In this document: one piece after another, positions 9,291-20,611 of the stretch
How the letters are laid out: each line of letters opens with the position of its first letter
Numbering within the stretch: the stretch's first letter is position 1
Translations under genes and position numbers: made by a program
NCBI GenBank assembly: GCA_015345905.1
Contig: JADDTR010000013.1
Coordinates: forward strand, 1-64,000
From: Aotearoamyces nothofagi
Lineage: Eukaryota; Ascomycota; Leotiomycetes; Leotiales; Tympanidaceae
Direction: 5' to 3'
Length of the DNA: 64,000 nt
The notes under the pieces: generated by a model
The model's database searches: none
What the model saw: only the letters and a program-made list of their open reading frames with translations
What the model was told of the DNA's origin: nothing

Positions 9291-11990
9291 CTAGGAAACG
9301 GTCCTGTAGATGCTCTCCGCATGATTCTGGAGATGTTGCTTGTACTGTAGGCCTATTCGGCAGACTTTACACTGGAGCTGATCTCCTTCTTTGATGTGGG
9401 CCAGATGCTTCCGCTTGAAGTGCTTTGTTAAGTCTTCTAGACTAGCAAACCTGTAAGTACACTTTTCAAACGGCAAGCCCTGTTCCCCTAGGCAGAGGAA
9501 GCAGGTGGTAGTCCTCTTTTCAGTAAACACTAATAATATAGCATCACTCAACGCTTGCTTCTCGGCCTCGGTGGCTGTCAGCTAAGGGCTATCATTCGAC
9601 AGCATTGAACTCGTCTATCGTGTAGACGACCTTTTGTATAGTAGGGCAGCAGCTCCTCCCTCTTGGAAGTGGCAGTAGACAGCGACTGTATCAATAGCCA
9701 GATTGCGGCGGCGGAACTCTTCTTCGATGGTGGTTCCTGGGAGTGTCATCACTGTCTTCACCAAGTGCTTCTAGAGCAGGGGCATCTTATCGTTCTGGTC
9801 TAAGGTGGTCTTTACATTCTAGCTGAGCTGAAGCCCAGAGAGCTGCTGCTCGATCTCATTGACCGGGTGTTCCAGATCCCAGCGCTCTTGAACATGCTTG
9901 AGGAGTGCAGCTCTCAGCTACTGCCTGGTGTTAAAGATCGTGCAGCCGATGATCCGGTACCCAGGCTGCTAGGTCGCCCTGCCCTAGAAGCGGCGCTTCC
10001 ACTTCTCCCACTCTATAACGAGGCGGCAGACAACGGGATCTTGATTAACAGACAGGGATTCCTCAGGCGTGAGTTCTTGCAGCCGATCAGGATCGATCCA
10101 GCAAGTCATCCGACAGGCCGCCTACATCAGGTCGCGCTGAGGCTTATAGCCGGAAACGATAGCTCATGTATCAGCAGTAACCGTCCGCCGGAGGTAGTGC
10201 CTAATAAAGGTCTCGATCTTAGCGTGTTGTATCATTATATTCTAGAGGGCGTCACTTATGTCATCTATTATCTGCAGTTAGTATACTGCACTGCAGAGAG
10301 AGGCAGGGCTGCAAGAAGGGGGTCACAAGGTATACACCGCTCTAGTTGAAGGCATTGCCTACACTGTACCGGAGGGAATATAGAAGCGTGGGCAGTGAGA
10401 TCCCAGTGACTACGCCGAGCCGCTTGATCCACTTCAAGAGGGTCGTGTATAGCAATTGTTGGTCGAGCGAGATCTCCCACCTGTAGGGCGTCCTGATAGA
10501 CTTGTAGAAGACGGGAATATTCGCTAGTTCCGGCTTTAGATGTAAGGGCAGCTGCTTATAGCCAAGCGGGATTACCAGCTCACTGATCCTCTCGGCCGAC
10601 GTGAGACTCGGGGCCAAAAATGCACTGTCGGCAAAGATGAGGCCTAGGAGGGCGATGTATAGACTAAGGACCAGGGACGGATCAAAGATGATCTCAGGGA
10701 GCGGAAACGTATTCCTAGCTTCTATATAAGCTGTATGTCTCACTAGAGTAGAAGAGGGGAGGGAAGGAAAGGCCTAGAGTAAAATTTATACATCTTTTAT
10801 GCCGAGATACTTCTTCGTAAACTTGTACATGAACTCGATCAGGAGCCGATAGGGCCCTCTATTCGGGTCCTAGAGCAAGGTCACGACGATGTCGCTATAG
10901 CAGAGGTTCAAGAGCGCTGAAGGTCGGTTTGTAGAGAATATACCTAGCTGGCTATAGAGGCTGATCTCGATACAGTGCCGGCTGTAGAGGTACCTCTGCT
11001 TCATCGTCGTTAGGTTGGTCTGCAGGAGTCCTACAAGATCCTCGATGTACATCGCTACATTGTTGCACTTCTTCGTCGATAGGCGGTACTTCTTGGCCAG
11101 CTTTCTAAGGACCTGTGATAAGGATATATATCAGCCTCTCACCTACGACAATTCAGACTGGGTTAAGTAGGCAGACAAGGAACGCTACTTACCCGATGTA
11201 TATAACGGTTCATCTTCCCCTTGATCTTCTCCCCAGTTGCCCGTTTGTACACGAGCTGGAAAACCTTCTAGTATGTCCCGAGCATGTTAGCCGACCCGAT
11301 GTCGGCAAGCCTCCTCCTACCCTTCCCCTGGCGTTGATTCAACATCCATTCGAAGAAGGCCTTAAGGGTGCAGCGAGAGATAGCCTGTATCATCTAGGCA
11401 GGATCCTTTTGTATATACTTGCAGTATCTATAAAGAGAGTCAGATCAGCGATTCGATAGTAGAAGGCGGCAGGCAAGAAGGGAATAGAGTATACACTGAT
11501 AGAACTGTCCCTCGATCATATTGAGGAGGAGGAGACTACCATTGCTGTAGTCCTCATCTTCATCCTTAGGTTCGTTGGAGTTGTCCTCTTGAGCAAGGTA
11601 ATACTCTAGGGGGTAGGCGTTCTCCTCTCCTACAATCTACACCAGATCTGCCTCGTTATCTCCGCCAGTATCGGTATCGACGTCCATCAGCATGGTGTAA
11701 GTATTGTCTGAGTGAGTGAGCTACTCCAGATCTGGCAAGTCTGCCTCGTCGTCTCCGTCGACATCGGTATCAACGTCTGTTGGCTCGGTCTCAGTGTCGG
11801 TCTCCCCTTGCTCATCCCCTGTATTGAAGCAGCTCTCGATGTCTGATCCATCGCTATTAGAGGAGGAAGAGCTTGGTGTTGGCTGTTGGCGACGATGTAT
11901 ATCGACTGGATCAACTGAAGGGGACGACGGCGGTGACGATTAAAAGTAAAGAAGTAAGGCCGAAGAATGTCAAGGAGGAGCCTGCTGCCC
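9291..11990 (-). pseudogene. DUF3435 tyrosine recombinase (Starship captain family), decayed
   Basis: Reading right to left there is an acidic segment (about 11880-11560), then LFADSAFLAPSLTSAERISE and GYKQLPLHLKPELANIPVF (10650-10500). Next come LLKWIKRLGVVTGI and YSLRYSVGNAFN (10460-10350), IIIQHAKIETFIRHYLRR (about 10235-10180), and a C2H2-type zinc finger end with C-x2-C and H-x4-H around 9480-9310. This order is that of fungal DUF3435 proteins, which include Starship captains; the Arg of YSLRY, the His of IIQH and the Tyr of RHYL are candidate active-site residues. A 62-nt-scale intron with a perfect TACTAAC branch site lies near 10336-10271. At least a dozen in-frame stops break it. All but one that I read are TAG where CAG (Gln) is expected, and frame is otherwise kept, so decay was by point mutation. 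Confidence 0.8.
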
Positions 11991-12660
11991 AAGCAATAGC
12001 AGCGACCGGAGGAGGAGAGAGATAGAGCGAGGGACAGTGATGGTTAAGTATAAGAGGCTTAGAGGAAAGAAGATGGAGAAGGGAGGGAGGATAAACGAAG
12101 ATATAGGATAGCTGCTATCTTAAGCCAGGAGGGGATGGTGATAGAGGGGAGCAGAAAACGGCTCCCCTCTATAGCGTTGAATGAGAGAAGCGGTTCTCTG
12201 AATGATAACTTTGACCTACTCGCGTATTTTTGGTGTTCCTACAGTGGTCGGTCGACAAGGGTCTGTATAGTCGCGCCGCCTTGGCTGCCAGGCACGCGAG
12301 TGGTAGAGCGGCGCGAGATTTTGGCAAGTCGGCTGCAGAAAGCAGCGACTAAAACCCCTTTAAAACAGTAGCTAGTTTGCCGTCTGGTTGTTAAATAGAG
12401 TATAAATATAGAAAAGTTAAATCTAATATAAAACAACTCTCTTTTATTTTTCTATATAAAAGTAGATAGTAAATAATCTTCTATCTAATATATATAGTTA
12501 TTAATTAAAAATAGTTTATATTCTACTTGAAATTAAATACTATTAAAAGAAGATTAGATTCCTTTTATTAAAATTAATATTCTAATATTTAGTTTAAAAT
12601 TATCTAGAATTTAAAGATAGATAGTAGTATATAATACTAATCTTCTATAATTTTAATAGA
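11991..12660. other. Spacer upstream of the DUF3435 relic
   Basis: Holds a strong hairpin (12141-12172) and a second, 9-bp inverted repeat TCGCGCCGC/GCGGCGCGA at 12271-12279 and 12308-12316. GC-rich sequence stops at about 12370 and AT-rich decay begins. If the relic was a captain, the element edge would be expected on this side, but no direct repeat marks it. Confidence 0.45.
12141..12172. repeat. 12-bp inverted repeat (hairpin)
   Basis: ATAGAGGGGAGC, an 8-base loop AGAAAACG, then the exact reverse complement GCTCCCCTCTAT. No T-run follows, so it is not a Pol III or rho-like terminator. It could be an element end or a chance relic. Confidence 0.7.
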
Positions 12661-13204
12661 CTGTCTAATAGTCTAGTCTAGTCTAGTCTTAAGAGTAATT
12701 TATAGACCATTTTAAAGACTGGACCATTTAGGTCTAGACTAGACCAGACTGTAAATAAATAGTCTGGTCTCAAATAGAAAATAGAGACCATTTCTAGAAA
12801 CAGTTTAGTCTAGACTAAACTGGACTATATAGTTTGGTCTAGACTAAACTAGACTATAAAGAGCTATTCTTAGAACTCTTATAACTATTTTAAAAAAAAA
12901 GATTTTATAACTTTCTTTGTCTATATAGAACAGTAATACTCAACAGTAATACTCTTAGTATTAGAATTGTAAAAAAAGTAGTAATTAGAGTATTTAGAAA
13001 AGAAACAGTCTGAGATCTCTAGAACTGGACTAGACTGTTTCTAAATAGTTCAGTCCAGTCCAGACCATTTATTTATAGTCTGGTCTCAAGGACTATAATA
13101 TAGACCGTTTAAAAATCGAGGTGCTCAAAGACCGGACCGGACCGCTTTTTACAGTTCGGTCCGGTCCGGACCATTTATTTACAGTCCGGTCCGGCCAGTC
13201 TAGA
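12661..13204. mobile_element. Cluster of GTCCGGTCCGGACC subterminal repeats, hAT/MITE-like end
   Basis: Short motifs GTCTAGACC/GTCCGGACC and ATTTATTTACAGTC occur repeatedly in both orientations. The sequence at 12742-12775 is the reverse complement, with C-to-T changes, of that at 13168-13200. The right part (13120-13200) is undecayed and reads CCGGTCCGGACC, and the left part is AT-converted. The block stops inside the dehydrogenase gene, which shows insertion. Arrays of short subterminal repeats are usual for hAT-type DNA transposons and their non-autonomous derivatives, but no transposase or target duplication was seen, so the family is inference. Confidence 0.5.
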
Positions 13205-13978
13205 TAATAGCATCTTCCTATAATGCAGTATTGGGTTTACTGTTTCATTTGGTAGATAAAGATCCGTCTTAACAAGGCCGGGGTGTACGGCAATAGACTT
13301 GATGGCCGGATAGCGACGTGCCAACTGTTTGGTAAACAGAATATTGGCCAACTTGCTCTGGCCATACCTCGCCCAGCCTCTGCTCTTCTCCAGTGCGAGA
13401 TTATCAAATACAATTCCGCCTGATGGTGCTAGATTATATCCTTCGGAGCTGAGATTCACGATGCGGACGTCTGCACCTGGCAGCTTAGCCGTCTCCATAA
13501 GTGTTGGCAGTAGCAGCTTTGTGAGCAGGAAATGACCCAAGTAGTTTGTTCCGAACTGAATCTCGTAGCCTTCCTTTGTGGTCCCGACTGGAACAGCCAT
13601 GATCCCCGCATTTTCCATGAGGATGTCGAGGCGTTTGGACTCAGCTGTGAATTTAGTGCTGGCCTCTTTTATCGATGCCATGGAGCTGAGATCTAGCGAC
13701 AAGAAGGTGACGGATGCATTGGGTACAGCAGCGTGTATCTCGTCAATGGCAGCCTGGGCCTTGGATTGTGTTCTTGCTGCGAGATAAATGTGTGCTGGGT
13801 TGTGTTTGGCAAGTTGCAGGATGGACTCTTTGCCGAGGCCAGCACTTCCTAAGGATTATTAGCTTCTAAAAGCGGAATTTAGAGAATGATACATACCGCC
13901 GGTGACCAAGATAACCTTGCCAGAGAGGTCAGGAATGTCCTTCGCTGGATTAAACGAGACTCCTCCGAATCCGAGCAT
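13205..13978 (-). pseudogene. Short-chain dehydrogenase, 3' end lost to repeat insertion
   Basis: Exons 13978-13897 and 13848-13205 with a 48-nt intron (GTATGT..TAG) encode the first ~240 residues of a short-chain dehydrogenase/reductase of the retinol-dehydrogenase type. Visible motifs are the cofactor turn VTGGSAGLGKES, DLSSM after beta-4, NAGIM, the catalytic Ser in VNLSSEG, and YGQSK (Tyr and Lys). The usual family length is about 310-340 residues. Here homology stops after VNPILHYRKMLLSR at ~13205, where the GGTCCGG repeat begins, and the frame closes by chance at 13175. The NADP-binding core is complete but the C-terminal substrate-binding part is gone, so the product is probably inactive. 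Its promoter side faces the M20 gene. Confidence 0.85.
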
Positions 13979-14851
13979 AGTAGAGATGGTTGGTTGGTTG
14001 GTTGAGCTGTGTATATATGGTAGCAGGAGTATTCAAGTTGGTGAAGGAAGGTGCTTTAAGGGCTGTAGGGTTGGGATTCTATTGGGTGATGTTCAAATCG
14101 AAATGTTGGTATAAGTCTATATAGAAGAATCCGAACAGGAGGATGGTCTTTGACTTTATATGAATTTTACGGTATTCCGGACTCTGCAATTGCAAAGATG
14201 GCTGTTCACTGGCATCGTTGTTCGCCATAACGTATATACGTCGGTTCCCGGAGGACGGATAGATTCTGTACCCCGCCCCCAGCTTTTACGGCCGAGAGGA
14301 TAACGCCTTCACCCCGATACCAATATAGAACAGCTTTACGGCCGAGATGATGACATCTTCTAATGGAGTGTATATTTTCGATGCTATATACAATATTATA
14401 CTACTCTATCATCAATTATATAGATCCTTGACAACGTGCGAGTATATGCACGTGATATCAGGCACGTGCCTTTCTGTTGCATTTACCCGGCGCTGCACCG
14501 TTACAATAATATCTGAAGTGACCTCTTTAGGAAATCCTTCGATTCAAGGCCTATAATTCAAGAATTAGTTATAAATTACAAGTATAACCCCTTATAATAC
14601 CTCTAATACAAAGGCAGGAGCCGATTCTACATACGGTGGTTGAGCTATTGCACCTATTGACCTGGCTGTCCTCGATTTTAGGGAGGGTGGTTGTAGCGGC
14701 CTGAGGTTGCATTTACCGCTATTCTTCCTGTGGAGCCGTATGCCTCCTGTATTTTCGTGCCCCACGTTTAAGGGGACGTACGGAGTTGCACCAAGCATTG
14801 CCTTTTCTTGATCATGTTCGCTCGGCAACACCGCAATTAAGACGTTAAATT
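13979..14851. other. Divergent promoter region
   Basis: Separates the truncated dehydrogenase and the M20 gene. A direct repeat AGCTTTTACGGCCGAGAGGA / AGCTTTACGGCCGAGATGA lies at 14281-14300 and 14332-14350. No coding signal is convincing. Confidence 0.5.
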
Positions 14852-16204
14852 ATGGATAAAAACTCGAGAGTGAGCGGCACTCTGACCGACTTGCTTCTCG
14901 CCGCACCCATAAACATGGCTAAATATGAGTCACTCTATAAGCACTTCCACGAGCATCCCGAGCTCTCCTATCTTGAGGCTCAAACTGCTAGAACAGTTGC
15001 AGCCCAGCTGGCACAGCTCAAGGCTTTCAAGATCACCACCCACATCGGCGGCCATGGCCTCGTTGGCGTGTTCAAGAATGGCCCAGGCAAGACTATCCTC
15101 CTACGCGCCGATATAGATGCCCTCCCAATCTTAGAGGCAACCGGCCTCCCCTACTCCAGCACCGTCACTATGCTCGACGTTGAAGGCGTTATGCGGCCTG
15201 TGATGCACGCTTGTGGGCATGATATGCACATGACGTGTCTCCTCGCTGCGGCTGAAATGCTTGTTGAGCTAAAGCAAGAGTGGAGCGGTACGTTAATCGT
15301 GCTGTTCCAGCCAGCAGAGGAGCGTGGCACCGGAGCAAAGGACATGGTAGATGATGGCCTGTATGATAAGCACAAGATCCCTGTGCCTGACTTTGTACTC
15401 GGCCAGCATGTTATGGCGATGCGGGCGGGGAGTGTAGGGTCGAAGATGGGGACAATTATGGCGGGGGCGGATAGTATGAAGATTACACTGACTGGGCTTG
15501 GTGGCCACGGGTCACAGGTGGGTTGAAATCAAATAGTATCCATGGTTGCCGAGAGCTGACACCCGCAGCCACATCGGACGATTGACCCTGCTGTTATGGC
15601 GGCCCACGCTGTGGTCCGGCTCCAGACTGTTGTTAGCAGAGAGATCAATCCGAGTGATATTTCCGTTTTAACAGTCGGGAGTCTGCAGGCCGGTCAGACG
15701 GAGAACGTTATCGCAGACTCAGCAGAAATCGGCATTGACATACGCAGCGTGCGGCCGGAGACGCGTGAGAAGCTCCTAGCCTCAATCCGACGGGTTGTGA
15801 AAGCCGAATGTGAAGCAAGCGGTGCGACGGCCGCACCCGTGTTCAAAATGACTCGGCACTTGCCAATTACAGTGAATGATGAGTCGATGATGAAAACGTT
15901 AGTGACGAGCTTCAAGGACCATTTCAAAGACGACTTTGATGCAGATATAATGACTACTACTATTGCGGAGGATTTCTCGGTCCTCGCAGCGTCGCAGGGT
16001 AAGCCTTGTGTCTTTTGGCATTGGGGAGGAATAGAGGAGGGGCTGTGGGATCAGAAGCTGGAGGAGGGAAGGTTGGACGATATCCCTGCCAATCATACGG
16101 CGAGGTTTGCGCCGGTTATACAACCTACCATGCGGACAGGTATTAATGCTCTTTGTATTGCTGCTCTTGCTTTCTTTGACCAGAAGTTGCAACATAGACT
16201 GTAA
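14852..16204 (+). CDS. M20 family metallo-amidohydrolase
   Basis: Exons 14852-15517 and 15569-16204 with a 51-nt intron (GTGGGT..CAG, phase 0) encode 433 residues, the usual size of M20D enzymes. These hydrolyse N-acyl amino acids, such as indole-acetyl or hippuryl conjugates, using two metal ions. The metal-binding segments are HACGHDMHMT (about residue 118) and FQPAEERGTGAKDM (about 152). The dimerisation domain begins near LTGLGGHGSQPHRTIDP (about 212-228, across the intron). IAEDFSVL near residue 371 supplies a further expected ligand region. There is no signal peptide, so it is probably cytosolic. Nothing in the sequence decides the substrate. Confidence 0.9.
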
Positions 16205-16483
16205 CATTGATCTAAATCTCAGTGGACTTTCGGCTGTGATAGGGATCAGAACCCATCCACGGTCTAGTCATAGTAGTATAAGTCAGTCATGATCTTCTTC
16301 ATGGTCCATATCTTCGAGCAGGCTTTGCAAGAGTCTCTGCTAAGTGATACACTGTTCGCCATGGCCTCTAAGATCAGTCGGCGCACGCTAAAACGCGCCA
16401 TAGGTGACGACGAGCTATGGATGTGATATGACCATAACGGTACAATAAGTTGCTGTTTCATTTGTGCATAGGTCTAACTTAAA

Positions 16484-18581
16484 TTAAATCGCAAGCATCT
16501 TCCGTATATTCTCCAACTTACCCTTTGGCCCGGAAATCGATACCAAATACTGGTTCCCAAAATCCTTCCCAGCGCTGATATGAACTCCTTTCTTTTTCGA
16601 AACCTCTTTTGGAATTGTCCATTTACCACCGTCCTTTAACTTCTTCTGCGTCTCTTCCGGCACCAGTACCTGAAGAGTCCGCCATTCTCCGTCAGTGATC
16701 CCAATCGCAGGCATCTCCCACATGAAGTTGCTCTTCAAAAATCCTTTCACTGCAACCTTTATCTTTCCGGCTAACCTCCGCAAATTCTCTATATTCTCAT
16801 CTTCGTCGTTCTTGAAGGAGCCGCAGTCCAGCTGGTAGATACGCGACGTAACATTTCGAGGCGGACTTTTGGCTTGGAGCGACGCTTTCGCAAGTTTCTT
16901 CATCTTCTCCAGAAACGTCTTTGTCTCTTCGTCGAAGCAGAGTATGTACTCGAAATTAAGAAAGTCATAGTCAGTCGGCCCTGAGGTTTTGTGTCCACGC
17001 ATACGTTTCAGGATCGCACCTTTCTCGTCCGGATCCTTGGTCTTGAAGTACGACTCTGCGCCCGCGAGAGCAGTGATAGGAGCATCTTTCACGACTTGGT
17101 TGGCTTTAGCTTCCTTGAGCTTATCGGCTTCGAGGGACGGTTTGGTGAGGTCGGTTGGGACTCGAATGCCGACGGAGTGGACACGTTCGAAAAGCCAGTA
17201 CTCCTGCGTGTTCATGGTCCAGGCTCGTAGAAGTTCGAGATATGTTTGTGCCATCATCGATCGTGCTAAAGTATAAATCAGCCAGATTCTTTCCAGCGCA
17301 ATCATGGAGACCAATATACCGCCATTTGTACTGTCAACACACAAAATCCATGTGTGCTTTTGCTCTACTACCGACTGCTTGATGACCTTGGGCTTTCCAA
17401 TGCCTGCTGCCTTACCTCCATTCTTATCCTTGGTTATATTCTCGACCTTTGGTGCTGCTCCTACTTTCTTTCCAGCCTCTATCATCTTTACATTCTCCAA
17501 CCTCTCTCTCTCTACCCGGTGTACTTTCTCAGCCTTCTTTCCTTTCTTTACCTCATCCGTTGCAGCTCTCTTCAATGACTTTTGCTGGCACTTGCTCTCG
17601 CTCCTTACAGCAGAAAGAGTATTCTTGATGCTTGCTCTGGCATCTTTTTTCGCCATGCCCTTTTTCTCTAATTCTTCCACCCAGCCATTAGCACTCTTCT
17701 TCCCATCGCCTTTTCCCAATGCAACATCTTGAACCTTATCCTTTCCTAATTCCTTGAGCCTAGAAAGTCGCGAGTTAGCATATAATGATATATGAGTGCT
17801 TGTCTCCGGAGTACGATCTATCAAATTGGGAAAGTAGGAGAAGGTACTAACAGATTTGCAAGCATCGCCATGTCTTTTGCCCTCTCTAATCTCGCTTTCT
17901 CCCGCGCCTTCCTATCCTCCTCCTGACCCCTCTTCAGCTCTGCAATTTTCTCATTTAGTTTCTGCTTGTCCCTTTCAGACTTGATTTGCGCCGTTTCCTT
18001 TATATCAGTCATGATTATTGCGATTGACTTGTCGATTCCATTTCTACTCTCCTTGAAGTTGGCGAGGATACCATTGAGCTTCGGAATCGAATAGATGACG
18101 AATATGATCCTAGCTGGATCCATAACAGACAGTCGAGCTCGATTGTTGAGGACTTCTCGAGCTTCATGACAACGACTTTTGATATCTCTACAGTCGTCTA
18201 CCAACATTGACTTGCTAATAGATGATCAACGATGCGTGTGCACTAAAGCATAAAATCAAAAGAGAAGAATAATACTTGGACCCCGCCTCAAGAGGAGATC
18301 TACGTTTCCCGAACTGGTGATAGAACGTAGCTCCTCTGCTGAAAACAGGGTCCTAGACGTGACGTGAAAGAGTAGTACAAGACTTACAGATCGCTATCTG
18401 CCTGGCCCAAAGGATGATTCTTATTCTTCATCCTGGAGTCAATCACAGCAAGGAAATTTTTGGTTTTTCTGATCCCCTTTTCAATGCGTGAAAGTTCTTT
18501 ATCCTCATTTGCAAGTTTGATGGCAATGCTGAGAATAACCTCGACAGCCTTGAGAGCCTCGGGGATCCCGATTGTGGCCAT
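16484..18581 (-). CDS. Unknown 592-aa protein with phosphatase-like loop
   Basis: Four exons: 18581-18388, 18214-17852, 17759-17320 and 17265-16484. All introns are phase-correct (173, 92 and 54 nt), giving 592 residues. Residues 1-65 (MATIGIPEALKAVEVILSIA) resemble the short N-terminal helical domain seen in fungal STAND-type and related proteins. A coiled-coil, Lys/Glu-rich part follows to about 300. From about 320, WILCVDSTNGARSMMAQTYL looks like the start of a low-molecular-weight protein tyrosine phosphatase (V-C-x-x-N-x-C-R-S-x-M-A), but the catalytic Cys position is Asp328. An intron splits this loop at Ala333. A C-terminal region of ~250 residues is unassigned (SRIYQLDCGSFKNDEDEN, KGVHISAGKDFGNQYLVSI). 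A pseudoenzyme is inference; the Asp assignment depends on my alignment. Confidence 0.7.
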
Positions 18582-19392
18582 GTTGCAGGTGGAAAAGAAC
18601 CTTTAGGAAATCGTTCCAATACAGCAGTCCTGGTATGTTCTGTTAGCTAGCGACTAAATATACTATGCTGGAACAGCTTACCTGGAATGATTGTAGATTT
18701 AAGTTGAAGCTGAACGTTCCAAAGCTGAAGAGAAAGAGGGGGATCGCGAGATGGGGCGCAGCTTATCAGGTCTTCGGCAGCCAATGAAGGATTCCTATAC
18801 ATGTAAGCCGCCTCACTGTGACAAAGCACGTCAGCATACACATGCAATGATGAGTTGTGAACATGTCCGTTTCTCGATTTGCACATCTACTCAGGCCCGA
18901 TAACCAAACCTGCAAAGAAGGCAGACACGTGACCGAAGCGGCGGCTGCGGTCTGGTAGTCGGCTAGATCATAGAATCTACGGTATTTTGCAGCGCAGTTT
19001 CTAGTCGCAGTTTCTAGTCTGAATATGGTGTAGATGAACGAAGCTGGACGGCGAGCTCTATCGAGTGACCATCTAAAGGAGTGCATGATGCTAGATTGAT
19101 ATCCTGAAATTTGCTTCCGTAGAGATATCGCCGAAACCTAAAGCCGCGAGCAAAAGACCTCATCTGCACGGCCTCGTCTACATATCGGCGCCTAGAATCT
19201 AACATCCTCGTCTTCGGTACTACATGAAGCTTTATCATATGCGCCTTACTTCCCTCCATCTAAGGAAACATAATTGTTCTTGAATGCCTTCAAGACTTCG
19301 TTCATCTACATCTTTATCATCAAACTCGTTTATCATTCTAATCATCTATCCATAAGCTATAAACCAATGAGGGGTATCGAATGCATCGCAAA
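18582..19392. other. Intergenic, no gene supported
   Basis: Lies between the 592-aa gene start and the end of the thaumatin-like gene. Several minus-strand frames of 65-106 codons overlap one another in different frames, and none has recognisable motifs or a phase-correct intron chain. Confidence 0.5.
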
Positions 19393-20611
19393 TCACCAAA
19401 AACAAGCCCATGCCAATACAACAACCAAGGCACCAACACTTCCCATCTTCTCTTTCCCAACACCATGTCCAGCTCCACCCTTTTGGATAATCGTGATGTT
19501 TTGACTGTCAGCCAAAACTTGAGCCGAAACCTTGCCCGTACTTCCAAGTTCGCTCAACTCCTTTGCAAAAGTCTTCAGAATATTGGTACTTCGACCAACA
19601 GGACAAAACGTCACTTCCCATCCGCCGCCAGACGGGATAATAAAAGTGCTCGTAGTATCATCATACGCATAGCTATATGCATCCGGGCAGATAGACTTTG
19701 CTTGTGATGAGTAGAGTCCACCTGAACATTTCGAAGGGGAATTATAATCCCCTGTACAACAATCCGAAGGCGAGTTGGTCTTCGCACAAGCTGAAAGACA
19801 TGGCGAAAAGGCAGGTCGTTGGATATTATCATCCGGGTACGGATAAACGCCATCTCCAGGCTTCGTGGGCGGATCCAGTTGGAGGTCCCATGGGCACCAG
19901 CTGCTCAGGAAATCGTTCGTCGTGGTAGTATCGTAGGGAATAGGAAACGAGGCATTGGTAGATGTAGAAGCATCAGACAAAAACCCAGCCGTACCAATAC
20001 AGGCAGCGTTCACCAAATTCGGAGGTATTGATTGAGTAGTCGTATCATTGCCAGGGATATAGGTAAGTCCCATAGGAAGATTATAGCCATCGACGAGGGA
20101 AATATCGTAGAATGTTTGGGCGTTGTCGGATCCGCCAGCAAGATCAAATTCCACCAGAGTAACCGGAGTGTCCCCCTACAACCGTTAGCATCCAGCCATG
20201 ACGACACACGCATGTACATACTGTGACGACACAAGCCAATACCCCGTTACAATCGCCCGTGTCACATGCCCGGCCTCCACCATTGTTCCCATTGAGATTG
20301 CTGGCTCCAGTACCGTCAGAATTGAAGCTGCAGTTCGTTCTTCCCCAGATACGACCCTGCCAGTCTGCACTGACATAGAGATCTTTCGTAGCACCGCTGT
20401 CGAGCTCAAACCCGGTCGATTCTGGGCCAGTACCTGATTGAGAAGCAAAGGCCGGCCATATTGTGTCTCCACAGAGATTTGTAACCTTCAATGGCACCTG
20501 AGATGAAGCGCGACCTGAGATGGCTTGGGCCTTTACAGACGCGACGGCAAGGAGCAAGACGGAGCTCAAGCGAAGGGGTAGTCTCCTCCTGGAACGTCGT
20601 GACTCCCTCAT
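19393..20611 (-). CDS. Thaumatin-like protein, probably GPI-anchored
   Basis: Exons 20611-20222 and 20175-19393 with a 46-nt intron (GTATGT..TAG, branch GCTAAC, phase 0) encode 390 residues. A basic start and a hydrophobic core (LSSVLLLAVASVKAQA) form a signal peptide. The thaumatin fold follows: VTNLCGDTIWPA, then the WQGRIWGRTNCSF region, then ACDTGDCNGV and TPVTLVEFDLAGG across the splice. Next come YDISLVDGYNLPM, SACAKTNSPSDCCTGDYNSP and KSICPDAYSYAYDD with the usual Cys spacing. The last 16 residues are hydrophobic (GSVGALVVVLAWACFW) after a Gly-rich linker, as in GPI-anchored wall proteins. Fungal thaumatin-like proteins may bind or hydrolyse beta-1,3-glucan; activity of this one is not shown by sequence. 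Confidence 0.9.

Noticed and set aside
9600-12000. TAG reassigned to glutamine in the DUF3435 frame
   Set aside because: All nearby intact genes use TAG as a normal stop, and CAG-to-TAG is what RIP at CpA produces.
12271-12316. 9-bp inverted repeat as a tRNA or element terminus
   Set aside because: No cloverleaf forms and no target duplication is seen; kept only as a note in the spacer entry.
4314-13200. The direct repeats at 4500 and 13080 as the two ends of one long element
   Set aside because: The motif is repeated many times in both orientations on the right side, and the genes between do not form one element; separate insertions are simpler.
18647-19259. Minus-strand frames of 65-106 codons
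   Set aside because: They lie in different frames, overlap, and have no recognisable domain or phase-correct introns.
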